Both the position numbers and the translations under genes were made by a program. The notes beneath the pieces were generated by a model. That model saw nothing but the letters and a program-made list of their open reading frames with translations. It searched no databases and was not told the origin of the DNA. Below, in pieces: positions 1 to 7,226 of a DNA stretch of 64,000 nucleotides (the stretch's first letter is position 1; every line of letters begins with the position of its first letter). The stretch spans positions 4,340,001 to 4,404,000 of the forward strand of contig NZ_CP139965.1 in assembly GCF_034424375.1 (NCBI RefSeq). The letters are read 5' to 3'. The stretch comes from Paraburkholderia kururiensis. Its GTDB lineage: Bacteria; Pseudomonadota; Gammaproteobacteria; Burkholderiales; Burkholderiaceae.

Positions 1-1829
1 GCGAGCTGTCGTTCCTGAATAACGGCGTGCGCATTCGCCTCACCGACCAGCGCACTGGCAAGGAAGACGATTTCGCGTTCGTGGGCGGCGTGAAGGGCTT
101 CGTGGAGTACATCAACAAGACGAAGCAGGTGCTGCATCCCACGATCTTCCACGTGAGCAGCGAAAAAGACGGCGTGGGCGTGGAAGTGGCCATGCAGTGG
201 AACGACAGCTACAACGAGAACGTGCTGTGCTTCACGAACAACATTCCGCAGCGCGACGGCGGCACGCACTTGACCGGCCTGCGCGCGGCGATGACGCGTG
301 TCATCAACAAGTACATCGCGGATAACGAAGTCGCGAAGAAGGCGAAGGTGGAAACCTCCGGCGACGACATGCGCGAAGGCCTTTCGTGCGTGCTCTCCGT
401 GAAGGTGCCCGAGCCAAAGTTCAGCTCGCAGACGAAGGACAAACTCGTTTCCTCCGAAGTGCGCGCGCCCGTTGAGGAAGTGGTGGCGAAGGCACTGGAA
501 GAGTTCCTGCTCGAAACGCCGAACGACGCGAAGATCATCTGCGGCAAGATCGTGGACGCCGCGCGTGCGCGCGATGCCGCACGCAAGGCGCGCGAGATGA
601 CGCGCCGCAAGGGCGTGCTGGACGGCGTGGGGCTGCCCGGCAAGCTCGCGGACTGCCAGGAAAAAGACCCGGCGAAGTCGGAGATCTACATCGTGGAGGG
701 CGACTCGGCAGGCGGGTCGGCCAAGCAAGGTCGCGACCGTAAGTTCCAGGCAATCCTGCCGCTGCGCGGGAAGGTGCTCAACGTCGAGAAGGCGCGCTAC
801 GACAAACTGCTGTCTTCCGAGCAGATCGTCACGCTGATCACCGCACTGGGCTGCGGCATTGGCAAGGAAGACTACAACCTCGAGAAGCTGCGCTATCACC
901 GCATCATCATCATGACCGACGCGGACGTGGACGGCGCGCACATCCGCACGCTGCTGCTTACGTTCTTCTATCGCCAGATGCCGGACATGATCGAGCGCGG
1001 CTACGTGTATATCGCGCAGCCGCCGCTCTACAAGCTCAAGGCCGGCAAAGACGAGCAATACCTGAAGGACGACGCCGAGCTCAACGCGCACATGCTCCGA
1101 GTGGCGTTGAATGGGTCGGAACTGCTGCCCACGGAAAACGGCTCGCCCATCGCAGGCGACGCGCTGGGCGAACTCGCGCGGTCATACCTGCTCGCGCGTG
1201 CGGTGGTGAATCGCCTGAGCCGTCTCTATGACGAACGCGCGCTCGAGGCCGTGATGGACGGCGTGGCCATTGACCTCACGAGCGAGGCATCGACCCAGGC
1301 ATCGGCCCAGGCGCTCGAAGTCGCCTTGCGCGACGACCCGCTGAAGCCCGAAGTCAGCGTGGTGCCCATGTACGATCAGGTGCGCGAACTGCGCTCGCTG
1401 CGCGTGGAGCGACGCCACCACGGCAACGTGAAGGTCACGGTGATCGACGAAGAATTCCTGCTGACCGCCGACTATCAACAACTGTTGAATACGGCCAACA
1501 CGTTCAAGGGCTTGATCGGCAAGGGCGCTGTAATCAAGCGCGGCGAACGCAGCATGGCCGTGAACGACTTCAAGAGCGCGATGAAGTGGCTGATGACGGA
1601 CGCCGAGCGCAACGTCTCGAAGCAGCGCTACAAAGGCCTCGGCGAGATGAACCCCGAGCAGCTCTGGGAAACGACGATGGACCCGAACGTGCGGCGCCTG
1701 CTGCGCGTGCAGATCGAAGACGCGATCGCCGCCGACGGCATCTTCACGACGCTGATGGGCGACGACGTGGAGCCACGTCGGGCCTTTATCGAGTCGAATG
1801 CATTGAGGGCGGGGAATATTGATGTTTGA
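1..1829 (+). CDS. gyrB: DNA gyrase subunit B, 3' part (start lies outside the window)
   Basis: ATPase and TOPRIM subunit of DNA gyrase, which introduces negative supercoils in the cytoplasm together with GyrA. The reading frame is already open at base 3, so the N-terminal part of the ATPase domain is missing. Visible in order are the end of the transducer domain, the TOPRIM signature EGDSAGGSAKQGRD (about 697-738), and the metal-binding DADVDGAH motif (about 918-941). A Gram-negative-type insert lies between the two TOPRIM halves. The conserved tail has QRYKGLGEMNPEQLWETT near 1623-1676. The frame stops with TGA at 1827-1829. In this group gyrB normally sits next to dnaA-dnaN, which suggests the window begins near the replication origin; that is inference. 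Confidence 0.97.
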   Translation, partial: ELSFLNNGVRIRLTDQRTGKEDDFAFVGGVKGFVEYINKTKQVLHPTIFHVSSEKDGVGVEVAMQWNDSYNENVLCFTNNIPQRDGGTHLTGLRAAMTRVINKYIADNEVAKKAKVETSGDDMREGLSCVLSVKVPEPKFSSQTKDKLVSSEVRAPVEEVVAKALEEFLLETPNDAKIICGKIVDAARARDAARKAREMTRRKGVLDGVGLPGKLADCQEKDPAKSEIYIVEGDSAGGSAKQGRDRKFQAILPLRGKVLNVEKARYDKLLSSEQIVTLITALGCGIGKEDYNLEKLRYHRIIIMTDADVDGAHIRTLLLTFFYRQMPDMIERGYVYIAQPPLYKLKAGKDEQYLKDDAELNAHMLRVALNGSELLPTENGSPIAGDALGELARSYLLARAVVNRLSRLYDERALEAVMDGVAIDLTSEASTQASAQALEVALRDDPLKPEVSVVPMYDQVRELRSLRVERRHHGNVKVTVIDEEFLLTADYQQLLNTANTFKGLIGKGAVIKRGERSMAVNDFKSAMKWLMTDAERNVSKQRYKGLGEMNPEQLWETTMDPNVRRLLRVQIEDAIAADGIFTTLMGDDVEPRRAFIESNALRAGNIDV

Positions 1830-1863
1830 GGTTTGTTGAGCCGTCGTAGGGCGCCAGAGTAAT

Positions 1864-1920
1864 TGCGACTGGCGCCACAGTTTTGCGACTGTAGAACACT
1901 AGTTAGTGCGACTGGCCTAC
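1864..1920 (+). repeat. Triple TGCGACTG motif downstream of gyrB, possible old transposon end
   Basis: Three copies of TGCGACTG lie at 1864-1871, 1884-1891 and 1907-1914, spaced 20 and 23 bases apart. Regularly spaced short repeats of this kind are typical of transposase-binding ends, for example in the IS21 family, but no transposase gene for it is present. The last copy extends to TGCGACTGGCCTAC (1907-1920), which recurs in inverted orientation at 24584-24597. The rest of the 1830-2025 gap shows nothing else recognisable. Confidence 0.45.
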
Positions 1921-2025
1921 AAAGCTGGTCGCCGCATTCAGTTCACAGTGCAGCCGCGAAGCGGTGTTTCGACCAGGTTTGGTAAAAGGCTGGCCTGCCG
2001 AGATCGGAACTCGGAGCCATGGAGT

Positions 2026-2077
2026 TGTTGATTTGCACGGAAGCCTGACCCACGATTTGCATTGAATTCTGACCCAC
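2026..2077 (+). repeat. IS21 left end: terminal and inner repeats
   Basis: Outer repeat 2026-2051 starts TGTTGATTTGCACGGAA and ends CCTGACCC. Inner repeat 2055-2077 contains ATTTGCATTGAATTCTGACC. Both have inverted counterparts at the other end (4468-4493 and 4432-4454). Confidence 0.85.
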
Positions 2078-2098
2078 CCCTTGGACCAGCCTTGCGGG

Positions 2099-2875
2099 TT
2101 ATGCGGTGGGTATCTGGGTCTTCTTTCGCTCCTTCTTTGGCTGTGTTGTGCTGTTTCTGAAACGATAGCTATCGTTGCCTGTTTCTACAATGTGGCAGTG
2201 GTGTGTGAGCCGGTCGAGCAGCGCGGTGGTCATCTTTGCATCGCCAAACACACTGGCCCATTCGGCGAAGCTCAGGTTGGTGGTGATGATGATGCTGGTG
2301 CGCTCGTAGAGCTTGCTGAGCAGATGGAACAGCAGCGCCCCGCCGGTCTGGCTGAACGGCAGGTAGCCGAGTTCGTCCAGCACCACGAGGTCGGCATACA
2401 TGAGCCGTGTGGCCAGTTGCCCGGGCTTGCCGCCCAGCTTCTCCTGCTCGAGGGCGTTGACCAGTTCGATGGTGGAGAAGAAGCGCACGCGGCGGCGATG
2501 ATGTTCGAGCGCCTGCACACCGATGGCCGTTGCCAGATGGGTCTTGCCCGTACCGGGCCCACCCACCAGCACGATGTTGTGCGCCGAGTCGATGAAGTCG
2601 CACTGGTACAGCTGGCGCACCAGCGCCTCGTCGGCATCGCTGCAGCTGAAGTCGAACCCGCCCATGTCGCGGTACGCCGGGAAGCGTGCCACCTTCATCT
2701 GGTACGCGAGGGAACGCACTTCGCGCTCGGCAATCTCCGCCTTGAGCAGCCCGGCCAGCACCAGCGAAGCCGCCTTGTACGCCGGCGAGTCCTGCGCTGC
2801 GAGTTCGCCCAGCGCCTGGGCCATGCCGTGCAGCTTCAGTGACTTGAGCATCTGCATCATGGCCTCAGGCTGCAT
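2099..2875 (-). CDS. istB: IS21 helper ATPase IstB
   Basis: AAA+ ATPase related to DnaC that assists the IstA transposase in target-site use. Visible motifs are Walker A GGPGTGKTHLA near residue 100 and Walker B LVVLDELGYLPF. The N-terminal LKLHGMAQAL segment is typical of IstB. I place the start at ATG 2875 because GGGAGGAC lies just upstream; a GTG at 2893 would add six residues. The gene overlaps the 3' end of istA by 11 bases, as is usual in IS21 elements. At 258 aa it is a normal full-length IstB. Confidence 0.93.
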   Translation of the reverse strand: MQPEAMMQMLKSLKLHGMAQALGELAAQDSPAYKAASLVLAGLLKAEIAEREVRSLAYQMKVARFPAYRDMGGFDFSCSDADEALVRQLYQCDFIDSAHNIVLVGGPGTGKTHLATAIGVQALEHHRRRVRFFSTIELVNALEQEKLGGKPGQLATRLMYADLVVLDELGYLPFSQTGGALLFHLLSKLYERTSIIITTNLSFAEWASVFGDAKMTTALLDRLTHHCHIVETGNDSYRFRNSTTQPKKERKKTQIPTA

Positions 2876-4391
2876 GGCTGTCCTCCCGGCCACGCAGGCG
2901 GTCGTAGCGGCCGACGTTGGCCTGTGGCTCGACCTTCAGTGCGAAGGCCTGCGGCGTCTGCAGCGGCGGCACAGGCGGGCTGTCGAGCAGGCGGCTGAGG
3001 ATGTTCAGTACCGTCTGCTTGTTCGGCACACCCGCCTCAAGCGCCCGCTCAACTGCGGTGAGCACCATCTGTTCGTCGTGCAGCAGCACCAGCGCCAGGA
3101 TCTCGACCATCTCGCGGTCGCCGCCCGGGTGCCTGAGCAGCACGCCCTGCAGCCTGCGCAAGGCCTCCGGAAACTCGGCGAACGGTGCGCCATTGCGCAG
3201 TGCGCCCGGTTTGCGCTGCAGGACGGCCAGGTAGTGACGCCAGTCGTAGACCGTCTCGCCGCGGTCATGGCTGCGGTTGATACGCCGCCCGTGCTCGGCG
3301 ATCACCTGCCCCTCGGCAACGAACACCAGCCTTGCGGCATACACACGCAGGCTGATGGGCCGGTTGGCGAACGACGCCGGCACGCTGTAGCGGTTGCGTT
3401 CGAAGTTCACCAGGCAGGTGGGCGAAACGCGTTTGACATGTTCGACGAAGCCATCGAACGGCTGGCCCACCGGCATCAGGTGGGGCCGCTCGGCCGACCA
3501 CGCATCCCAGACCGTCATGTCCTGCTCCGGGTGCCGCGTCTGCTGCCACAGCAGTACGCACTGGTCGGCCAGCCAGTCGTTCAGCGCATCCAGTGAACCG
3601 AACGCCGGCACCTTCTGCCAGAGGCGGTGGCGGCTGTCCTGGACATTCTTCTCGATCTGCCCTTTCTCCCAGCCCGAGGCCACGTTACAGAACTCGGCAT
3701 CAAACAGGTAGTGGCTCACCATCGCGCTGAAGCGCGCGTTGACCTCGCGCACCTTGCCGGGACGCACCCGGTCAACGGCAGTCTTCATGTTGTCGTAGAT
3801 GCCGCGGCGTGGAATGCCGCCCCAGGCGACGAACGCATGATGATGCGCATCGAACAGCATCTCGTGGGTCTGCAGCAGGTAGGCGCGCAGGAAGAAGGCC
3901 CGGCTGTGGCTGAGCTTGAGCTGCGCGACCTGCAGCTTGACACGCTCGCCGTTGATCACCGCCCAGTCCTCGCTCCAGTCGAACTGGAATGCCTCGCCAG
4001 GGGCAAAGCGCAGCGGCACAAACGTTCCGCGTCCCGTGGTCTTCGCCTGCTCGTGCTGTTCCTGCCGCCACCGCCGGGCAAACGCCGCCACGCGGTCATA
4101 GGAGCCCGTGAAGCCAAGCGCGCACAGATCCGCGTGTATCTGCCTGAGCGTCCTGCGCTGCTTGCGCGGCCGGTTCGCCTCGGTCTTGAGCCAGCCTGCG
4201 AGCTTCGCGGCAAACCCGTCGAGTTTGCTGGGGCTGTGGCGCTCGGGATAGGCCGGCAGAACCGTGCCGGCCCGGATGTAACGCCTGACCGTGTTTCTGG
4301 ACACGCCCAGCCGTCTGGAAATCTCGCGCAACGAGACCTGATCGCGAAAGTGCCAGCGTCGGATGATGCTCAATATAGCCACGTCGATCAC
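2865..4391 (-). CDS. istA: IS21 transposase IstA
   Basis: DDE-type transposase of 508 aa. The N-terminal helix-turn-helix reads SLREISRRLGVSRNTVRRYI. It is followed by an RNase H-like integrase core with FQFDWSED, IYDNMK and the catalytic-Glu region GWEKGQIEKNV, and then a C-terminal Mu-type beta-barrel region. The GTG start at 4391 is preceded by GGGAACGG. The frame is uninterrupted and ends inside istB. The gene is read from the right end of the element, where the transposase-binding repeats lie. Confidence 0.95.
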   Translation of the reverse strand: MIDVAILSIIRRWHFRDQVSLREISRRLGVSRNTVRRYIRAGTVLPAYPERHSPSKLDGFAAKLAGWLKTEANRPRKQRRTLRQIHADLCALGFTGSYDRVAAFARRWRQEQHEQAKTTGRGTFVPLRFAPGEAFQFDWSEDWAVINGERVKLQVAQLKLSHSRAFFLRAYLLQTHEMLFDAHHHAFVAWGGIPRRGIYDNMKTAVDRVRPGKVREVNARFSAMVSHYLFDAEFCNVASGWEKGQIEKNVQDSRHRLWQKVPAFGSLDALNDWLADQCVLLWQQTRHPEQDMTVWDAWSAERPHLMPVGQPFDGFVEHVKRVSPTCLVNFERNRYSVPASFANRPISLRVYAARLVFVAEGQVIAEHGRRINRSHDRGETVYDWRHYLAVLQRKPGALRNGAPFAEFPEALRRLQGVLLRHPGGDREMVEILALVLLHDEQMVLTAVERALEAGVPNKQTVLNILSRLLDSPPVPPLQTPQAFALKVEPQANVGRYDRLRGREDSHAA

Positions 4392-4431
4392 TCCGTTCCC
4401 CTGCCCGTTGCCGAGCAGGTCAGTGTTCTAC

Positions 4432-4493
4432 GTGGGTCAATATTCGATGCAAATTACTGCCCTGGCCGGGTCAGGTTTCCGTGCAAATCAACA
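4432..4493 (-). repeat. IS21 right end: terminal and inner repeats
   Basis: The outer repeat at 4468-4493 is the inverted copy of 2026-2051 with one mismatch. The inner repeat at 4432-4454 is the inverted copy of 2055-2077 with a few mismatches. These are the presumed transposase-binding sites upstream of istA. Confidence 0.85.
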
Positions 4494-4655
4494 GCCAGGG
4501 GTGTGCGACAGGGTTACTTGCGCCCCCCGGACGCTGACAGGATCGAGAACTGGACGGAGTTCGTCGATCTTGTGCGCGCTGTAGAGCATCGGCTCAATCA
4601 ACTAGAGCGGGGCTTGCCTCGTGGCGTCGACGGAACACGCAGCGCCGAATGGTAG
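4494..4655 (+). pseudogene. Truncated coding remnant next to the IS21 element
   Basis: From the IS right end to a TAG at 4653-4655 the + strand reads in one frame as a protein-like stretch, including DRIENWTEFVDLVRAVEHRL, with no start codon of its own. It looks like the 3' end of a gene cut off by the IS insertion. I do not recognise the family. The remaining bases to 4775 show nothing but a ribosome binding site for the next gene. Confidence 0.3.
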
Positions 4656-4775
4656 TGACGCCGCGGTGGTCTGACGTCGTCGAACACCCTGACTCGCCGT
4701 CAGTTAGTCAGGTAAGAAGCAACCGCACCTTTGACGGTGAAACCGTCAAGCTGCTCTTACGAGGTGAACCAGTTT

Positions 4776-5228
4776 ATGCGCGTATTTGTCGATACTGAGT
4801 TCACCGACTTCATCGACTGTGATCTGATCAGCATTGCACTGGTTACAGACGACGACCGCGAATTCTATGGGGAACGGATTGATTTTGATTATCAAGCCTG
4901 CAACGCATTCGTTCGCGAGGCCGTTCTTCCGCAGCTTGGTCGATATCCTGATCGAACGTTTACCCGTGAGGGTCTTCGATCAGCGCTTATTGAGTGGATA
5001 GGGCAGTTTGATGGTGGAACATTCTGTATAGACTTTCGCACAGACTGGGATTTGCTCGTAGATGCCCTGAACGGCGTACCAGATGGATGGGGTATTGAGC
5101 TCGTATGGGATCAAGCTGACAAGGCCCGACTGGAGCTGTACTTTCGGAAATTTGGCGGCCGGCATCACGCACTGCATGATGCGCGCGCATTGCGGTACGC
5201 TATGCAAGGGCAAACTCCCTCCGCTTGA
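4776..5228 (+). CDS. DEDDh-type 3'-5' exonuclease-like protein
   Basis: A 150-aa protein with the hallmarks of an RNase H-fold DEDDh exonuclease. The first acidic pair is in VDTEF (residues 5-9), a middle Asp lies in CIDFRTDWDLL, and HHALHDARAL near residue 135 supplies the catalytic His and last Asp. Small proteins of this type are usually annotated as 3'-5' exoribonuclease-like. The ATG at 4776 has GAGGTG nine bases upstream. An in-frame upstream extension to 4731 lacks such a site. GC content is clearly lower than in flanking core genes, and it sits beside an IS, which suggests transfer. It probably forms a unit with the HAD gene 48 bases downstream. Confidence 0.7.
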   Translation: MRVFVDTEFTDFIDCDLISIALVTDDDREFYGERIDFDYQACNAFVREAVLPQLGRYPDRTFTREGLRSALIEWIGQFDGGTFCIDFRTDWDLLVDALNGVPDGWGIELVWDQADKARLELYFRKFGGRHHALHDARALRYAMQGQTPSA

Positions 5229-5276
5229 CATTGTGCCTTGACGTGTCGTGGCGTATTCCGGTGTCCGCAATTGACT

Positions 5277-5738
5277 GTGGAGAAAGAGGGGAAACTCATC
5301 GAACCGCTGCTCATATTTCTCGATTTTGATGGCGTGCTGCATCCATTTGCGGATCGCCATATACGGCGATATTGTGATCTGCCGGAATTTGAACGGGTTC
5401 TGCGGCTCAGCGACGAGGCGAGGATCGTTATAACGTCAAGCCTTCGCGAGGACAGGCCGCTTTCCGAACTACGTGGGATTTTCTCGCCGGATATCCAGCC
5501 GCGTGTCATAGGCAAGACGCCCATCCTTGCGATCGATAGCGCGAATGATCTGGCGGGAAGCCGATACCGGGAGATCCAGTGCTATCTCTATGACCATCCA
5601 GCCCGACGGTGGATCGCGTTAGACGATGATGCAACGCTCTTTCCGCCTGAATGTCCCAACCTCATCGTTTGTGATTGCGGATTTAGCGATGTTGTAGCTC
5701 AGCGGCTTAACCGTATGTTGATCGGCAACCCAAGGTAG
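5277..5738 (+). CDS. HAD-superfamily small phosphatase-like protein
   Basis: About 153 aa with HAD motif I as FLDFDGVLHP near the N-terminus, motif II as IVITSS, and a late acidic motif WIALDDDATLFPP. This matches the short HAD domains annotated in RNA-repair and small-phosphatase contexts; the substrate is unknown. The start is uncertain. GTG 5277 is used here, but TTG 5271 or TTG 5238 are in frame and none has a good ribosome binding site. It follows the exonuclease gene closely on the same strand and shares its low GC. A joint role in nucleic-acid end processing is plausible but is inference. Confidence 0.65.
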   Translation: MEKEGKLIEPLLIFLDFDGVLHPFADRHIRRYCDLPEFERVLRLSDEARIVITSSLREDRPLSELRGIFSPDIQPRVIGKTPILAIDSANDLAGSRYREIQCYLYDHPARRWIALDDDATLFPPECPNLIVCDCGFSDVVAQRLNRMLIGNPR

Positions 5739-5789
5739 GTAAGTCTGCGAACGTCGCGCGTTGTACAGATAAGGCGCCGAAAGGTGCTG

Positions 5790-6152
5790 CAGGCGCACGC
5801 AGCGCTCAGGGCCGTAGACTTGATAGATCCGGCGCAGTATCCGGAACGGGCGAGATCATCGTGCAGGCGCAACAGGGCAAGGCTGAAATCGGCTCTTCGA
5901 ATGGCTGCATCTGCATTCGCTAAAGGAACTGCTCGTCGAGGCGCCGAGTGTCGTGCTCAAGGTTAACGGTGTCACGTATTCGCTGGCGGACGGGAATGTC
6001 CTGTCTCGTCGAGTGGGACGCACAAGATCGAATCGCCGGGCTTCTCGCATACGGGTGGCGGTGGTGGCAGCCCTGACCTGCCGTACATGCCTGCGTCCAC
6101 CTTGAAGACTGACGGAAAATCTGCGGTGGCGAAACGCAACGGCCGCGCCTGA
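5790..6152 (+). pseudogene. 3' remnant of a vgrG gene (frameshifted)
   Basis: Read in shifting frames, the + strand gives the typical end of a T6SS spike protein: GEIIVQAQQGKAEI, then KELLVEAPSVVLKVNG, then HKIESPGFSHTGGGGG with SPDLPYMPASTLKTD, ending at TGA 6150-6152. At least two frame changes, near 5905 and 6005, and the lack of any N-terminal part show that it is dead. It points toward the intact T6SS operon on the other strand. It may mark a recombination between vgrG copies. Confidence 0.7.
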
Positions 6153-6525
6153 ACGAATCTCCAACACCAGGTCGAGGACGAGACTAGCGCCGTCCGGGAG
6201 CGGGCAAGCCGGCGACCGACGGCGCGAACCAGAACGTCGTGCAGGATGCGCAGATCCGCATCGATGCCTCGGGCAGAAGGTCGTAGCAAACCACAGGCAG
6301 GCCGTTTAGTTCGACCGACGCATTCATCGCAAGCCGAAAGATGTCGCTGGTGTTGGGCTGATCACCGTAAAGACGCGGATTGCTTCCCACGCGGAAGGTC
6401 CTTCGAGAAGCAGGCTCCGGCGTCGCGTCCCGCCCAGAAAATTCCGAATGCGTCATATCTCTGGTTCCGAGCGTATGCGCACCCTGTCACCCGGGATCGC
6501 GCAGGTCGCAGTTGCACCGGAAGGC
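6153..6525. other. Unassigned stretch between the vgrG remnant and the PAAR gene
   Basis: No gene is assigned. A minus-strand frame at 6184-6456 has a fairly protein-like composition, including DIFRLAMNASVELNGLPVV, but it has no clear start signal and I do not recognise it. It may be a degraded T6SS-associated gene. Confidence 0.3.
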
Positions 6526-6786
6526 TCAGGCGATACCGGACGTCTTCGCTGAAGAAATCAGGTAACCACCACATGATGTCCGGTGGTGGTCGAATGCAAT
6601 GTTGCGCCCTTCAATCGTCGCGTTCCGGTCGCCCTCGATGATCTCGCAGATACCGAGTCCCGACGCGCATCGACAACGGTCGCCAACGCGAGCCACTGCA
6701 CGACCACCGACCGTCGACGTTTCGCACCCGGTCTGGACCTCGCATCCACGGTCCGTCACATCTCCCACTCGAATCACGCCGCGCAT
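6526..6786 (-). CDS. PAAR-domain T6SS spike-tip protein
   Basis: An 86-aa protein that would cap the VgrG spike and sharpen it for injection. The PAAR pattern is visible: IRVGDVTDRGCEVQTG, a central ARVGD, a RNATIEGRNIA segment and a late CGGYLIS, with a His and Cys set suited to zinc binding. The ATG at 6786 is preceded by GAGGAAGG, a strong site. It is the last gene of the operon vgrG-tle3-tla3-membrane protein-PAAR, 17 bases behind its neighbour. A longer in-frame extension to 7281 overlaps the neighbour and is rejected. Confidence 0.88.
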   Translation of the reverse strand: MRGVIRVGDVTDRGCEVQTGCETSTVGGRAVARVGDRCRCASGLGICEIIEGDRNATIEGRNIAFDHHRTSCGGYLISSAKTSGIA

Positions 6787-6803
6787 GATGTTGCCTTCCT
6801 CAG

Positions 6804-7226
6804 CTATTGCAAATTGCCAAATACGAGCTGCAGCAGTTCCGGAAAACTCAGCGTCAGCCTGGCCAGGAGCAGAGCCCCAATGACCAGGGCAATACAGTTG
6901 ACCACGTAGCCACGGTATCCGGGGCCACGGGTTTCCCAGGGTGAAGTCAGTAAAGCGTACACCGCGTGAATAAGGAGGAGAGCTCCTGTGTTCCAGTACA
7001 CCCATGCAAGCCAGAGGATGTCGCTGTCGCTGGCACCGAACGGATTCTGGGCGCTGACGTACGTAAAGAACAGACCGATGGGCCCGTATATCCAGAACCC
7101 GACCAGGGTCAGCGCGAACATCGCAGTGCGCGGCAACGAGGGGCGTGTCGGGCCCATTTTCGGCTCGACCGGCTGCTGCGGAGGTACGCCCTCGTCTTCC
7201 ACCGCAGCGCCTTCCTGTTGTTTCAT
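6804..7226 (-). CDS. Three-pass membrane protein of the T6SS lipase operon, function unknown
   Basis: A 140-aa protein with a proline-rich cytosolic-looking N-terminus and three hydrophobic segments at about residues 33-58, 68-93 and 103-124. The start overlaps the stop of tla3 (ATGA), so it is translationally coupled to the lipase adaptor gene. I do not recognise the family. From its place among toxin, adaptor and PAAR genes it could be the immunity protein against the lipase, or an accessory loader. Known Tle3 immunity proteins act in the periplasm, so a membrane immunity protein would be a variation; this is inference. Confidence 0.65.
   Translation of the reverse strand: MKQQEGAAVEDEGVPPQQPVEPKMGPTRPSLPRTAMFALTLVGFWIYGPIGLFFTYVSAQNPFGASDSDILWLAWVYWNTGALLLIHAVYALLTSPWETRGPGYRGYVVNCIALVIGALLLARLTLSFPELLQLVFGNLQ

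Larger units (their letters stand above)
2026..4493 (-). mobile_element. IS21-family insertion sequence (complete, istA-istB)
   Basis: A 2,468-bp element bounded by near-perfect 26-bp terminal inverted repeats beginning TGTTGATTTGCACGGAA, with one mismatch (position 2043 against 4476). A second inverted pair lies inside the ends, as is normal for IS21 multiple-repeat ends. It encodes istA and istB with the usual order and overlap. Both frames are open, so the element may be active. I see no convincing direct target duplication: 5 bases before the left end read GGAGT and after the right end GCCAG. It landed downstream of gyrB, near other transposon scars. Confidence 0.93.

Noticed and set aside
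3627..4655. 342-aa + strand ORF across the istA 5' end
   Set aside because: Mostly antisense to istA and crosses the IS boundary; only the part outside the element (after 4493) may be a real remnant.
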